A DNA stretch of 54,234 bases from the NCBI GenBank assembly GCA_937901895.1, contig CALGTD010000182.1, positions 1 through 54,234 on the forward strand, in the 5' to 3' direction. Position 1 is the first letter of the stretch. Each line of letters starts with the position of its first letter. The notes under the pieces are model-generated. The model was not told where the DNA came from. It saw only the letters and a list, made by a program, of their open reading frames with translations, and made no database searches. Below are positions 37,296 to 45,186 of this stretch, in pieces. A program made the position numbers and the translations under genes. Source of the stretch: an uncultured Spartobacteria bacterium. GTDB taxonomy: Bacteria > Verrucomicrobiota > Verrucomicrobiia > Chthoniobacterales > JAATET01.

Positions 37296-38084
37296 ATGCG
37301 ACCAGAGCCGGAATCCCCCCTTGCCGAATCCGACGTCCGCAGCATGATCCGGCTCGTCGGTGAAGTGGTGGCCTCGCGCAGTGACCACGCAGGCATGAAG
37401 CGCCTGCTCATGGATGGGCTCTGCCGACTGGTCGGCGCGGATGCGTGGGTCTGGTGTCTCGGCTGCGAGATGGAGCCGGGGAAGATGCCTGTTTATTTGA
37501 GCATGGCGCACGGAGGGTTCGACGAGGAACGCTATGCCGGCATGCTCCGCGCCGCGGCGCATCCGGACCTCGTGTGGATCTCGGAGGAAATGATCCGCGA
37601 CATGCGGCGGAAGAATTCCCAGGTGACCCGGCAGCGGGAGCAGTTCGCCGATGAGAACGAACTCGCCGTGGCTGGCATCGCCACGCACATGCGCGAGGCG
37701 GACATCGGTCCCTTTCTCATCGTCATGCGTCCGATCGACGGACGCTCGGTGAGCACGCTCGGCCTTTATCGTCGCGCCGCCGATCCGGCCTTCACCGAGC
37801 GTGAATGCCGCATCGCGCACATCGTCCTGAGCGAGGTTTCCTGGCTCCACGAGCAGGGCTGGCCCGAGGATCGCGGCTCGACGGTGCCGAAGCTCTCCCC
37901 GCGCCGCCAGCTTGTCCTGAACCTCCTGCTCGAAGGCCGCAGCCGGAAGGCGATCGCCTCCGAATTGAACCTGTCGGAGAACACGATCGCGGGTTACCAA
38001 AAGGACATCTACAGCCATTTCAAGGTGAGTTCCCACGCCGCCCTCATGCACCGGTTTCGGCACGGCGACGGTGGCGAACGTTGA
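37296..38084 (+). CDS. LuxR-type HTH regulator, paralogue 2
   Basis: This 262-residue protein has an N-terminal region without a recognised sensor domain (about 1-195, LIRLVGEVVASRSDHAGMKRL then GADAWVWCLGCEM) and a C-terminal LuxR helix-turn-helix (LSPRRQLVLNLLLEGRSRKA then SENTIAGYQKDIYSHFKV, about 205-255). It shares its plan with the genes at 17607 and 44333 but is more diverged. The frame is continuous with the release factor-like gene upstream, which could make a fused product, but the ATG at 37296 starts a full-length paralogue. It is directly followed by a giant beta-strand-repeat gene, as is the paralogue at 44333. Confidence 0.83.
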   Translation: MRPEPESPLAESDVRSMIRLVGEVVASRSDHAGMKRLLMDGLCRLVGADAWVWCLGCEMEPGKMPVYLSMAHGGFDEERYAGMLRAAAHPDLVWISEEMIRDMRRKNSQVTRQREQFADENELAVAGIATHMREADIGPFLIVMRPIDGRSVSTLGLYRRAADPAFTERECRIAHIVLSEVSWLHEQGWPEDRGSTVPKLSPRRQLVLNLLLEGRSRKAIASELNLSENTIAGYQKDIYSHFKVSSHAALMHRFRHGDGGER

Positions 38085-38131
38085 AACGCGGCGTCTCGAC
38101 CGCAGCGGCGATCACCCATTTGTGGGACTGT

Positions 38132-38153
38132 CGCAAATTGCGGGCATCATAAT
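38132..38153 (+). promoter_or_regulatory. Promoter-like region before the beta-strand-repeat gene
   Basis: An inverted repeat CGCAA-A-TTGCG (38132-38142) is followed by a -10-like CATAAT (38148-38153). The stretch is AT-rich against its surroundings. No clear -35 box is at 16-18 bases, so an activator, perhaps the adjacent LuxR protein, may be required. That is inference. Confidence 0.35.
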
Positions 38154-38168
38154 AAGGTCGCCGATTCC

Positions 38169-41100
38169 TTGCGGCCGACAGGCGCCTGCTGGCGCGGCAA
38201 TCAAGCCCTGGCCCTGCGAAATCACCAAATATGTTCCGAACCGAACTTTCCGCTTATCCTCTCCCAAAACGCACGCTTGTCACATTTTGCGTGGGTTGTC
38301 GCCGCGCTTTTCGTGTTCATCGGGAAGGCACCGGCCGTCTCCGTAAACTACATCGACGGCGAGACACGGATTGCCCCGATCGACGCGAACGACGCGATCA
38401 CGCTCAATATTCTGGTCGGAACCGCCACCCAGAGCGGCGTGGTATCGGGTGACGCCGCAGTCTACAAAACCGGTCAGGGCACGCTCACTCTCTCAGCGAA
38501 CAACACCTACCGTGGGACTACGAATGTGGAGGATGGCACGCTCGTTCTCACCGGCCACAGCGCGTCGGCAGCCTTCAACATCGTCTCCGGCGCGGTGCTG
38601 GAACTCGTGCCGGCGGCAAACTACACGGCCAGCACCGTGTTTTCCGGCAATGGCACGCTGCGGAAGTCCGGAAGCGTCAGTGCCCGGTGGGCCGAGGCGG
38701 GCGCCACGTTTGCCCTGGAGTCTGGCAGCCTCATCGATGTGCAGGCCGGCACCTTCGTTGGTGGGGCGAATGCGAACGAGGATTGGACGAGCAACAAATC
38801 GGATCTCCACGTTGCCGAGGGGGCGATTTTCAACGGCGTCGAGGCCAACGTGCGGGTGAATGTTCTCACTGGCTCCGGGATCATCCGGTCGGGTTATTCC
38901 GGTGCAATCTACGAGGCGTTCACCTTCGGAGTGGACAACGGCTCCGGCACGTTTGCCGGGGTCCTTGCTGACAATCCCGGGGAGGTCGGTCGCTATGTGA
39001 AGACCGGCAGCGGCACGCAGATTCTCACCGGCACCAACACCCACACGGGACTCATGACGGTCTCCGGAGGCACGCTGCAGATCGGCAACGGCGGGACCAC
39101 CGGCTCGCTCGTCGGCAACATTGCGAATCAGGGGGCGCTCGTGTTCAACCGGTCCGATGACGTGACCTACGGCGCGGTGATTTCCGGCAGCGGCACGTTC
39201 ACGAAGCAGGGCGCAGGCACCGTGGCCCTCACAGGTGCGAGCACCTACACCGGGTTGACGACCATCAACGAGGGCACGCTGCAGCTTGGGGACGGTGGAG
39301 CGACGGGCTCGATCACGGGCGACGTCGTGAACAACGCCACGCTCGCGTTCAACCGCACGGGCGATTTCACCTACGCCGGGGCCATCAGTGGCACGGGTCA
39401 AGTGGTCAACCGCGGGGCTGGCAGGGTGACATTGACGGGGGACAACGCCTACAGCGGAGGCACCACGTTCGCGGCGGGAACGGTAATGGTCGACAGCGCG
39501 GGGGCGCTTGGCTCCAGCGGGCTCCTTTCGTTCACCGGCGGCACGCTGCAATTCGGTGCCGCCAACACGACGGACTATTCCGCGCGTTTTTCCAATGCGC
39601 CCAATCAGCAGTATCGCGTCGATACCGGCGAACAGAACGTCACCTTTGCGGGCGATCTCACCAGTCCCGGAGGCACGCTCTCGAAGCTCGGCACCGGCCG
39701 CCTCACTCTCAAGGGCGAAAACACCTATGGCGGCGGCACCACGTTCGCGGCGGGAACGGTAATGGTCGACAGCGCGGGGGCGCTTGGCTCCAGCGGGCTC
39801 CTTTCGTTCACCGGCGGCACGCTGCAATTCGGTGCCGCCAACACGACGGACTATTCCGCGCGTTTTTCCAATGCGCCCAATCAGCAATATCGCATCGATA
39901 CCGGTGGACAGAACGTCACCTTTGCGGGCAATCTCACCAGTGCCGGAGGCACGCTTTCGAAGGCGGGCGGGGGCACGCTCACCCTCACAGGTGCCAACAC
40001 TTATGCGGGCGGCACCACTATCAGCGCCGGCACCCTGCAGATTGGCGACGATGGCACGAGCGGCTCCGTCCTCGGAAACATCACGAACATGGGCGCCCTC
40101 GCATTCAACCGTTCAGATTCCGTGGCCTACACGGGGGCCATCTCCGGCAGTGGCACGCTCACCAAGCTCGGCGCGGGCATGCTGACTTTCACCCACGCAC
40201 ACACCTACTCAGGCCCTACCACCGTGTCGGCCGGCACACTCCGCCTGCAAAACAGCATTTACAGCCAGGGCACGATCGCCGGCGTGGTGACTGTGGGAAG
40301 TGGCGGAACCCTCGATCTGCGAGCGCAGGATATCTTCGGAAACCACACCGACAACTCCAACGTTCGGGTCACCATCGAGGCCGGCGGGCTCGTCACCAAC
40401 GGCAACTTTTTCAACACCTTCGCCGATCTCACGCTGAATGGCGGTGAACTCCGCGCCGGCGGCGGCGAGGGCGAGATCTGGCCGGCCTTCCAGCTCAAGG
40501 GCACCGTCAGCACCGGCGGGTCGTCCGCCTCGTCCATCACGACCACCGGCGCTTCGAATTCCCGGATTCAGATCGGCAATAACAACGCCGGTGGTTTCAC
40601 CACGTTCGACGTGGCGGACGCCACCGGAAGCGGCGCGGCCGACCTGACCATCTCCGCCGTCCTCCAGAACGGCCGTGATTCCGAAGCATCCTTCGTCGCC
40701 TCCGGCCTCATGAAGACCGGTGAGGGCACGCTCAGACTCACCGGCACCAACACTTACACCGGTGCGACGACGATCGAGGCCGGCACGCTGGTCGTGGATG
40801 GCTCCATTGCGGACAGCTCGCTCACGACGATCGGCGCCAGCGGAAAGCTCGCGGGCTCCGGCACGGTCGGCGCGGTGGCGATCCTGGACGGCGGCACGAT
40901 CTCCCCCGGCAACAGCCCGGGCATATTGAACACCGGCAGCGAGACGTGGAACGGCGGCGGCAGCTACGTGTGGGAACTCAACAGCGCCACCGGGGACGCC
41001 GGCACGAACTGGGACCTCCTGAACATCACCGGCACTCTCGCACTCGACGGTCTCGATGCGGGCAATCCGTTCACCATCATCGTCACCTCGCTTGATGCGG

Positions 41101-41378
41101 CCGACCACGCCGGCGTGGCGGAGAACTTCGACCCGGCGCAGAGCTACACGTGGACTCTCGTCACCGCCAGCAGCGGAATCACAGGCTTCGGCGTGGGGAA
41201 TTTCGCGATCGACACCTCCGGTTTCGCGAATGCCCCGAACTCCACCCGCTTCTCGCTCTCGACGGACGGCAACCATCTCGTGCTTTCCTATTCCGCCGTT
41301 CCGGAGCCCGGCGCCTATGGTGTGGCTCTCGGAATCGGCCTCGCACTCCTCGCCATCGCCGGCCGCCGCCGGAAGTAA
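38169..41378 (+). CDS. Giant autotransporter-associated beta-strand repeat protein with PEP-CTERM signal
   Basis: This exported protein of about 1030-1070 residues consists mainly of passenger-type beta-helix repeats. Characteristic units such as GTLTLSANNTYRGTTNVEDG and LTLTGANTYAGGTTISAGTL recur about eight times. The C-terminus VPEPGAYGVALGIGLALLAIAGRRRK is a PEP-CTERM sorting signal: VPEP, a membrane helix, then a basic tail. That predicts processing by an exosortase, which is not in this window. An N-terminal hydrophobic segment (FAWVVAALFVFIG) serves for export. The start is unclear: TTG at 38169 is used, TTG at 38277 is an alternative, and no ATG exists in frame before the signal. Two central segments form a near-identical tandem duplication. 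It is probably a surface or matrix fibre protein. Confidence 0.88.
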   Translation: MRPTGACWRGNQALALRNHQICSEPNFPLILSQNARLSHFAWVVAALFVFIGKAPAVSVNYIDGETRIAPIDANDAITLNILVGTATQSGVVSGDAAVYKTGQGTLTLSANNTYRGTTNVEDGTLVLTGHSASAAFNIVSGAVLELVPAANYTASTVFSGNGTLRKSGSVSARWAEAGATFALESGSLIDVQAGTFVGGANANEDWTSNKSDLHVAEGAIFNGVEANVRVNVLTGSGIIRSGYSGAIYEAFTFGVDNGSGTFAGVLADNPGEVGRYVKTGSGTQILTGTNTHTGLMTVSGGTLQIGNGGTTGSLVGNIANQGALVFNRSDDVTYGAVISGSGTFTKQGAGTVALTGASTYTGLTTINEGTLQLGDGGATGSITGDVVNNATLAFNRTGDFTYAGAISGTGQVVNRGAGRVTLTGDNAYSGGTTFAAGTVMVDSAGALGSSGLLSFTGGTLQFGAANTTDYSARFSNAPNQQYRVDTGEQNVTFAGDLTSPGGTLSKLGTGRLTLKGENTYGGGTTFAAGTVMVDSAGALGSSGLLSFTGGTLQFGAANTTDYSARFSNAPNQQYRIDTGGQNVTFAGNLTSAGGTLSKAGGGTLTLTGANTYAGGTTISAGTLQIGDDGTSGSVLGNITNMGALAFNRSDSVAYTGAISGSGTLTKLGAGMLTFTHAHTYSGPTTVSAGTLRLQNSIYSQGTIAGVVTVGSGGTLDLRAQDIFGNHTDNSNVRVTIEAGGLVTNGNFFNTFADLTLNGGELRAGGGEGEIWPAFQLKGTVSTGGSSASSITTTGASNSRIQIGNNNAGGFTTFDVADATGSGAADLTISAVLQNGRDSEASFVASGLMKTGEGTLRLTGTNTYTGATTIEAGTLVVDGSIADSSLTTIGASGKLAGSGTVGAVAILDGGTISPGNSPGILNTGSETWNGGGSYVWELNSATGDAGTNWDLLNITGTLALDGLDAGNPFTIIVTSLDAADHAGVAENFDPAQSYTWTLVTASSGITGFGVGNFAIDTSGFANAPNSTRFSLSTDGNHLVLSYSAVPEPGAYGVALGIGLALLAIAGRRRK
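39459..39962 (+). repeat. Near-identical tandem duplication with 276-base period inside the beta-strand gene
   Basis: Bases 39459-39684 and 39735-39962 are nearly identical, with only scattered substitutions late in the unit; the period of 276 bases equals 92 codons and keeps the frame. Both copies encode the same block (GTVMVDSAGALGSSGLLSF, then FSNAPNQQYR). This is a recent unequal-crossing-over or slippage product and a likely site of copy-number change. Confidence 0.92.
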
Positions 41379-41461
41379 CCGTCAGCTCCGTCCGTTGCAC
41401 GGTCCCCGGCCGCAGAGAAGGACATTCTTTGCGAATGGTGTCTGTGTGGTGAGCATTCCCA

Positions 41462-41899
41462 TCAGCCCCCGCGGGGAGCACTGCCCTCCCACACGAACAG
41501 CCGCCGCAGTTTTTCCCAGAACTCGCCCCCCGCGAAAAACAGGCTCGCGAAAAACACGAGGTCCGCGATGACGAGGATGCTCGTTTTCGTGCCGCCGCCC
41601 GGCATCAAATCGGGCACGTAGGCGTAGAGCGTGAGCGGCACGCCGTTGAACAGGCATCCGCCCAGGCCGAGATAATATCGCAAACGGGCCGCCCGCGCGT
41701 CGGAGACGGTATGTCGCTTCGTCGGACGAACCTTCCGGGCCAGTTTTTGATACTTCTCCTTTCCGAGGACGGCGGCCGCGACGAGGCAAAGGACTTCCGC
41801 CGGGCCGGCCAGCAGCCAGACCGGCCAATCGACCGTTTCCCCGCGAGACTTGCCCGCGAGCACGGCGACGACGCCGACCACGATGGAAAGCCCGGCCAC
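41462..41899 (-). CDS. Small multi-spanning membrane protein, start uncertain
   Basis: This protein of about 145 residues has four membrane segments (AGLSIVVGVVAVLAG, WPVWLLAGPAEVLCLVAAAVLG, LGLGGCLFNGVPLTLYAYV, LVIADLVFFASLFFAG) in two similar halves, each followed by a basic cytoplasmic loop (KYQKLARKVRPTKRH; FWEKLRRLF). This resembles the transporter-suffix type of small membrane protein, but the match is from memory. The first start is GTG at 41899, inside helix 1. The homologous-looking N-terminal part (DWRYGIGLLLFAVA) lies further upstream in the same open frame, which has no ATG, GTG or TTG back to the TAG stop of the ureohydrolase gene at 42017. It therefore needs a non-standard start, or its start has been lost. 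Confidence 0.6.
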   Translation of the reverse strand: MAGLSIVVGVVAVLAGKSRGETVDWPVWLLAGPAEVLCLVAAAVLGKEKYQKLARKVRPTKRHTVSDARAARLRYYLGLGGCLFNGVPLTLYAYVPDLMPGGGTKTSILVIADLVFFASLFFAGGEFWEKLRRLFVWEGSAPRGG

Positions 41900-42016
41900 G
41901 GCAAAGAGCAGCAGCCCGATGCCGTAGCGCCAGTCCCTGCTCCGGGCCGGTTGGCCGCGTTTGCCGATCGTGCGATCTCCGGTTGGAAGGTTGCGTGCCG
42001 CCGCCCGGCGTCCGGG

Positions 42017-42988
42017 CTACTTCCCGAAATGGCGGTCAGCGATGAGCGTTACGAATTCGTGCAGCAGCAGACTTGCGGTCATGGCGCTGATTTGCGACGG
42101 ATTGTCCAGCGGCGGGCACAGGCAGACGACGTCGGCGCCGACGAGATTGAGTCCGCGGAATCCATCAAGCAGCTGCATCATTTCGCGGATGCGAATGCCG
42201 TCGATCTCGGGGTCCGCCACGCCGGGCACATCCGCCGGGTCGATGGCGTCGAGGTCGAAGCTGAGGAAGGTCGGGCTGTCGCCGACGACTTCGCGCACGA
42301 TTTTCCCCACGGCCTCCACGCCCTTCTCGACGAAGTCCTCCGTGGTGATCACCGAGCGGAAGTTTTCCATTGCCCAGTCGTCCTGGCTGAGGTCCCCGAG
42401 CGGGCCGCGAATGCCGATCTGAACGGTTTTCTTCGGGTCGATCACGCCGTCCTCCGCGCCGATGCGGAAGCCGGACGCCGTGTTGCGCGTGCCCGAGCAG
42501 GGTGGCGCGGCGTCGGTGTGGCTGTCGAAGTGGATGATCGCCACCGGCTCGCGAAAATGCGCGAAGCGGGCGCGCAGCAGCGGCCACGTGAGCGAATGGT
42601 CGCCGCCCACGCCGACGGGCAGAATTCCCGCCTCGAAGATCTTCGCGAAATGGGCCTGCGCGTCCTCGGCGGAGAGGTCGGGATTCAGCACGTTCGGGAA
42701 CGGCACGTCGCCGAGATCGCGAACGCGCGCGAGTTCGAAGGGATTGATGCGGAACTTCCGGTGAACGCGGTGGTAGCTCGACGACCGGCAGCGAATCGCG
42801 CGCGGCCCGAGATACTGCATGCGCTCGATGGCGTTTCCTCCGCTGTAGGGATAGCCGATGATGCCGATGTCGGTGTCCTGGAAATCCGGCTGATGCGGAC
42901 AACGCAGGAACGTGGGCACCCCATACCAATGCCAGTAGCTGGCGACGGCGGCGGAGGCGGCTTCGGGGGACAATTCTTCAATGCTCAT
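42017..42988 (-). CDS. Ureohydrolase family protein (agmatinase/arginase-like)
   Basis: This 323-residue enzyme has the binuclear manganese site of the arginase superfamily: GVGGDHSLTWPLL, FDSHTDA (the usual DAHxD has Ser in place of Ala), and SFDLDAIDPADVPGV. The N-terminal part (GVPTFLRCPH, DIGIIGYPYSGGNAIERMQYLGPRAIR) resembles agmatinase and guanidinobutyrase-like proteins. It would cleave a guanidino compound to urea and an amine; agmatine is the best guess. A DUF of unknown substrate specificity cannot be excluded. No other polyamine gene is nearby. It is read in the same direction as the small membrane gene that follows. Confidence 0.87.
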   Translation of the reverse strand: MSIEELSPEAASAAVASYWHWYGVPTFLRCPHQPDFQDTDIGIIGYPYSGGNAIERMQYLGPRAIRCRSSSYHRVHRKFRINPFELARVRDLGDVPFPNVLNPDLSAEDAQAHFAKIFEAGILPVGVGGDHSLTWPLLRARFAHFREPVAIIHFDSHTDAAPPCSGTRNTASGFRIGAEDGVIDPKKTVQIGIRGPLGDLSQDDWAMENFRSVITTEDFVEKGVEAVGKIVREVVGDSPTFLSFDLDAIDPADVPGVADPEIDGIRIREMMQLLDGFRGLNLVGADVVCLCPPLDNPSQISAMTASLLLHEFVTLIADRHFGK

Positions 42989-43036
42989 GGATCGGGCGGG
43001 GTTGGGTTTGGGTTGAGAGGAAACGGGGTTTTCGGA

Positions 43037-44104
43037 TCATCCGCGGGCGCGCTTCGCCCGGGCTGCAACGAGGAAAAATCCGATGAACAGGACCACCGCC
43101 CAGGTTGCTGGCTCGGGCACGGCGACCACCGCCTGGTAGGTCGCTTCCGCGATGTAATAATTTGTCAGCGTGGTGCCATGCGCGGCATCCCAGTAGAAAT
43201 AGCCTTCCGGATTGGAGACCACTGTCCCATACGGCGGGTCTCTCGGCTCATAGGGCTCCGTTCCGTAACGAACGTAGGCCGTCTCCGTGACGTTGGTGAA
43301 CCCGTATTCATACGGGTCGGACATGATCTCCAGAAACAGGCCGTGGACATCGACTTTGAACAGGGTGATATCCGCGAAGCTGCCGGACAAGTTCTCGAAA
43401 TGGTCGTCGAGCAGGGCGTTGACGGTATCGACGAATGCCGTGGCCATTGGCCCCTTGACGGGATCGTTGACGTAGCTGGGGATCTGTCCCATCGGCGGCA
43501 GATTCGGCACGACGAAATATCTCCCGCCCTCCGAATAGAGCGTGGTGATCGCCAGTGCGATGTTGTCCGCCACCTGCTGCGGCGTGATCGGGTCGTTCTT
43601 CTCGACGTGGGCAAACACGTCGTTGGCCCCGCTCCAGATCGTGAAGAGTGTGGTGCCGACGTTTGGAAGGGCCGGATTCCCGTCGGCCAGCTGCGCGGCG
43701 TAGTTGCCGATCTGCAGGTGGAGGTTGGGAAAGATGCCGCCGTAGGTGCCCGCCCCGCTTCGGCTGCCGGCCCACGCGAAGTTCGTGCCGTTCATGTGGT
43801 TTACCCCGTCGTTCGGCAGCAGCGTTCCGAGGTTGCCGAAGCCGAGCATGGTGTTGAGCTGGTCCACCCAGATCGGGCCGTCGGAGAAGCGGTAGTTGTA
43901 GTAGTAATTGGGATCCCAGCCCGTCAGCCACTGGGCTGTCTTTTCGCTGACCCCCTCCGCGAGCAGCCAGTTCAGGTTCCCCCCATCGCTGAGGCTGTCG
44001 CCAAAGACCACCATCCCGTTGAACGGATAACCCTCCGCGCGCAGGGGAAGCGTCGGGATCGCCAGGCAGAATCCCACAAGCAGGTTGAGACAGAATTTTT
44101 TCAT
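43037..44104 (-). CDS. SGNH/GDSL-type esterase with PEP-CTERM signal
   Basis: This 355-residue exported hydrolase has a signal peptide (about residues 1-23), the block I motif VVFGDSLSDGGN with the nucleophilic serine, a block III segment (WSGANDVF) and a late DAAHGTTLTN segment with the catalytic Asp and His. The fold is that of GDSL lipase/esterases of the SGNH-plant-lipase type. It ends VPEPATWAVVLFIGFFLVAARAKRARG, a PEP-CTERM sorting signal. The start at 44104 follows GAGGG at about 9 bases; that site lies in a stem (44113-44141). It probably acts on esterified polysaccharide at the cell surface; the substrate is not known. It is divergent from a LuxR gene. Confidence 0.9.
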   Translation of the reverse strand: MKKFCLNLLVGFCLAIPTLPLRAEGYPFNGMVVFGDSLSDGGNLNWLLAEGVSEKTAQWLTGWDPNYYYNYRFSDGPIWVDQLNTMLGFGNLGTLLPNDGVNHMNGTNFAWAGSRSGAGTYGGIFPNLHLQIGNYAAQLADGNPALPNVGTTLFTIWSGANDVFAHVEKNDPITPQQVADNIALAITTLYSEGGRYFVVPNLPPMGQIPSYVNDPVKGPMATAFVDTVNALLDDHFENLSGSFADITLFKVDVHGLFLEIMSDPYEYGFTNVTETAYVRYGTEPYEPRDPPYGTVVSNPEGYFYWDAAHGTTLTNYYIAEATYQAVVAVPEPATWAVVLFIGFFLVAARAKRARG

Positions 44105-44112
44105 CGTGAGAT

Positions 44113-44141
44113 CCCTCTGGTTCCGCCTCGTTATCAGAGGG
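44113..44141 (-). promoter_or_regulatory. Hairpin that would mask the ribosome-binding site of the esterase gene
   Basis: On the minus strand CCCTCTG and CAGAGGG form a perfect 7-pair stem with a 15-base loop, ending 8 bases before the ATG at 44104. The 3' arm contains the AGAGGG Shine-Dalgarno sequence, so folding would hide it. This could be a thermosensor-like or protein-bound control site. Confidence 0.4.
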
Positions 44142-44332
44142 CTGATTTTCCGGGTATCCCCACACATGGGGTGTCGCCCGCGCCGCATCTCGAAGACGCT
44201 GCGCCCTTACTCTCCGCGCGCCTGACGCTCGCCAACGCCGCAAGCCGCTCGCTATAACGGGGCTGTGATGAGCTCCGGGCGAGACAATCGAGCCGTCCCC
44301 GTGGCGCCACGCAAACAGCAGATCCAGCGGCG

Positions 44333-45118
44333 ATGAGTCTTTCCCACGAAATCTACGAGCTCTGGGACGAGCTTGCCAACCGGCCGCTGGTCGAGACCCG
44401 CGAGGCGATCGACCTGCTCTTCCGCCGGATCGCCGGATGGATCGGTGCCGACAACGCCTTCTGGGTCGGCGTCGCGCGGGTGCGGGATACTTCCGCCGCG
44501 GAGAAGGACGTCCTTTACGGATGGCGTCTGCGCGCCGCGGAGCGCTGGATTCCGCGCACGGAGGAGAACCAGGAATTCATCTGCAAGGTGCTTGCCCACA
44601 TGGAGCGCGACCCCGGCATGAGCACGCGGAAGATCATCAGCGAGGCGGGCCGGTTTCGCAGTTACCGGTTGCACGACGGCTTCATCGATTTCGAGGCGTT
44701 CCGCCGCACGCCGCAGTATCAGATGTATTTTCAGCAGGGCGGCATCACCGACCGCATCTGGTGCGTGTTTCCGGTGAATCCCGACGCCGAGTCGCTGTTT
44801 TGTTTCGACCGCATTCGCCGGCGCAGCCGCTTCACGCTCGAGCACGAGCAGCTCGTGGCGCAGGCGCTCCGGGGGATCAAGTGGTTCCACCGCCAGCTCC
44901 TGCTCAACCACGGCCTGCTCGTCGGCAACGCCCCGCTTTCCCCGGCCCACCGGCGCCTGCTCCCGCAGCTTCTTTCGGAAAAGACGGAAAAGGAAATCGC
45001 CGCCACCCTCGGCCTCACCCGCGCCACGACGCACAAATACGTCACCGACATCTTTCGCAGCTTCAACGTCTCCAGCCGCGCCGGACTCATGTCCCTGTGG
45101 ATGGGCGGCGGAGGCTGA
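44333..45118 (+). CDS. LuxR-type HTH regulator, paralogue 3
   Basis: This 261-residue protein closely follows the plan of the gene at 17607-18398: IYELWDELANRPL near the N-terminus, DPGMSTRKIISEAGRFRSYRL (about 98-118), RGIKWFHRQLLLNHGLL (about 180-196) and a C-terminal LuxR helix-turn-helix (LLSEKTEKEIAATLGLTRAT then THKYVTDIFRSFNV). The N-terminal domain is not one I can name but is shared by all three paralogues in the window and may be a ligand-binding or dimerisation module. It directly precedes a giant beta-strand-repeat gene, which it may regulate. It is divergent from the SGNH esterase gene. Confidence 0.87.
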   Translation: MSLSHEIYELWDELANRPLVETREAIDLLFRRIAGWIGADNAFWVGVARVRDTSAAEKDVLYGWRLRAAERWIPRTEENQEFICKVLAHMERDPGMSTRKIISEAGRFRSYRLHDGFIDFEAFRRTPQYQMYFQQGGITDRIWCVFPVNPDAESLFCFDRIRRRSRFTLEHEQLVAQALRGIKWFHRQLLLNHGLLVGNAPLSPAHRRLLPQLLSEKTEKEIAATLGLTRATTHKYVTDIFRSFNVSSRAGLMSLWMGGGG

Positions 45119-45186
45119 TCAACAGCCCCCTTCTATTTAGCAGGGTGGTTTTCAACGGCGGGGTGGGGCAACGTCGTTGCAAGCGA

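Noticed and set aside
42500..42560. DSHTD in place of DAHxD in the ureohydrolase as a sign of lost activity.
   Set aside because: The metal-binding Asp and His residues remain; an Ala to Ser change between them is not disabling in itself.
44437..45186. The frame of the second beta-strand gene is open back through the LuxR gene to 44437.
   Set aside because: This upstream part is an out-of-frame reading of the LuxR coding sequence and is Pro/Arg-rich. The ATG at 45187 gives a plausible signal region.
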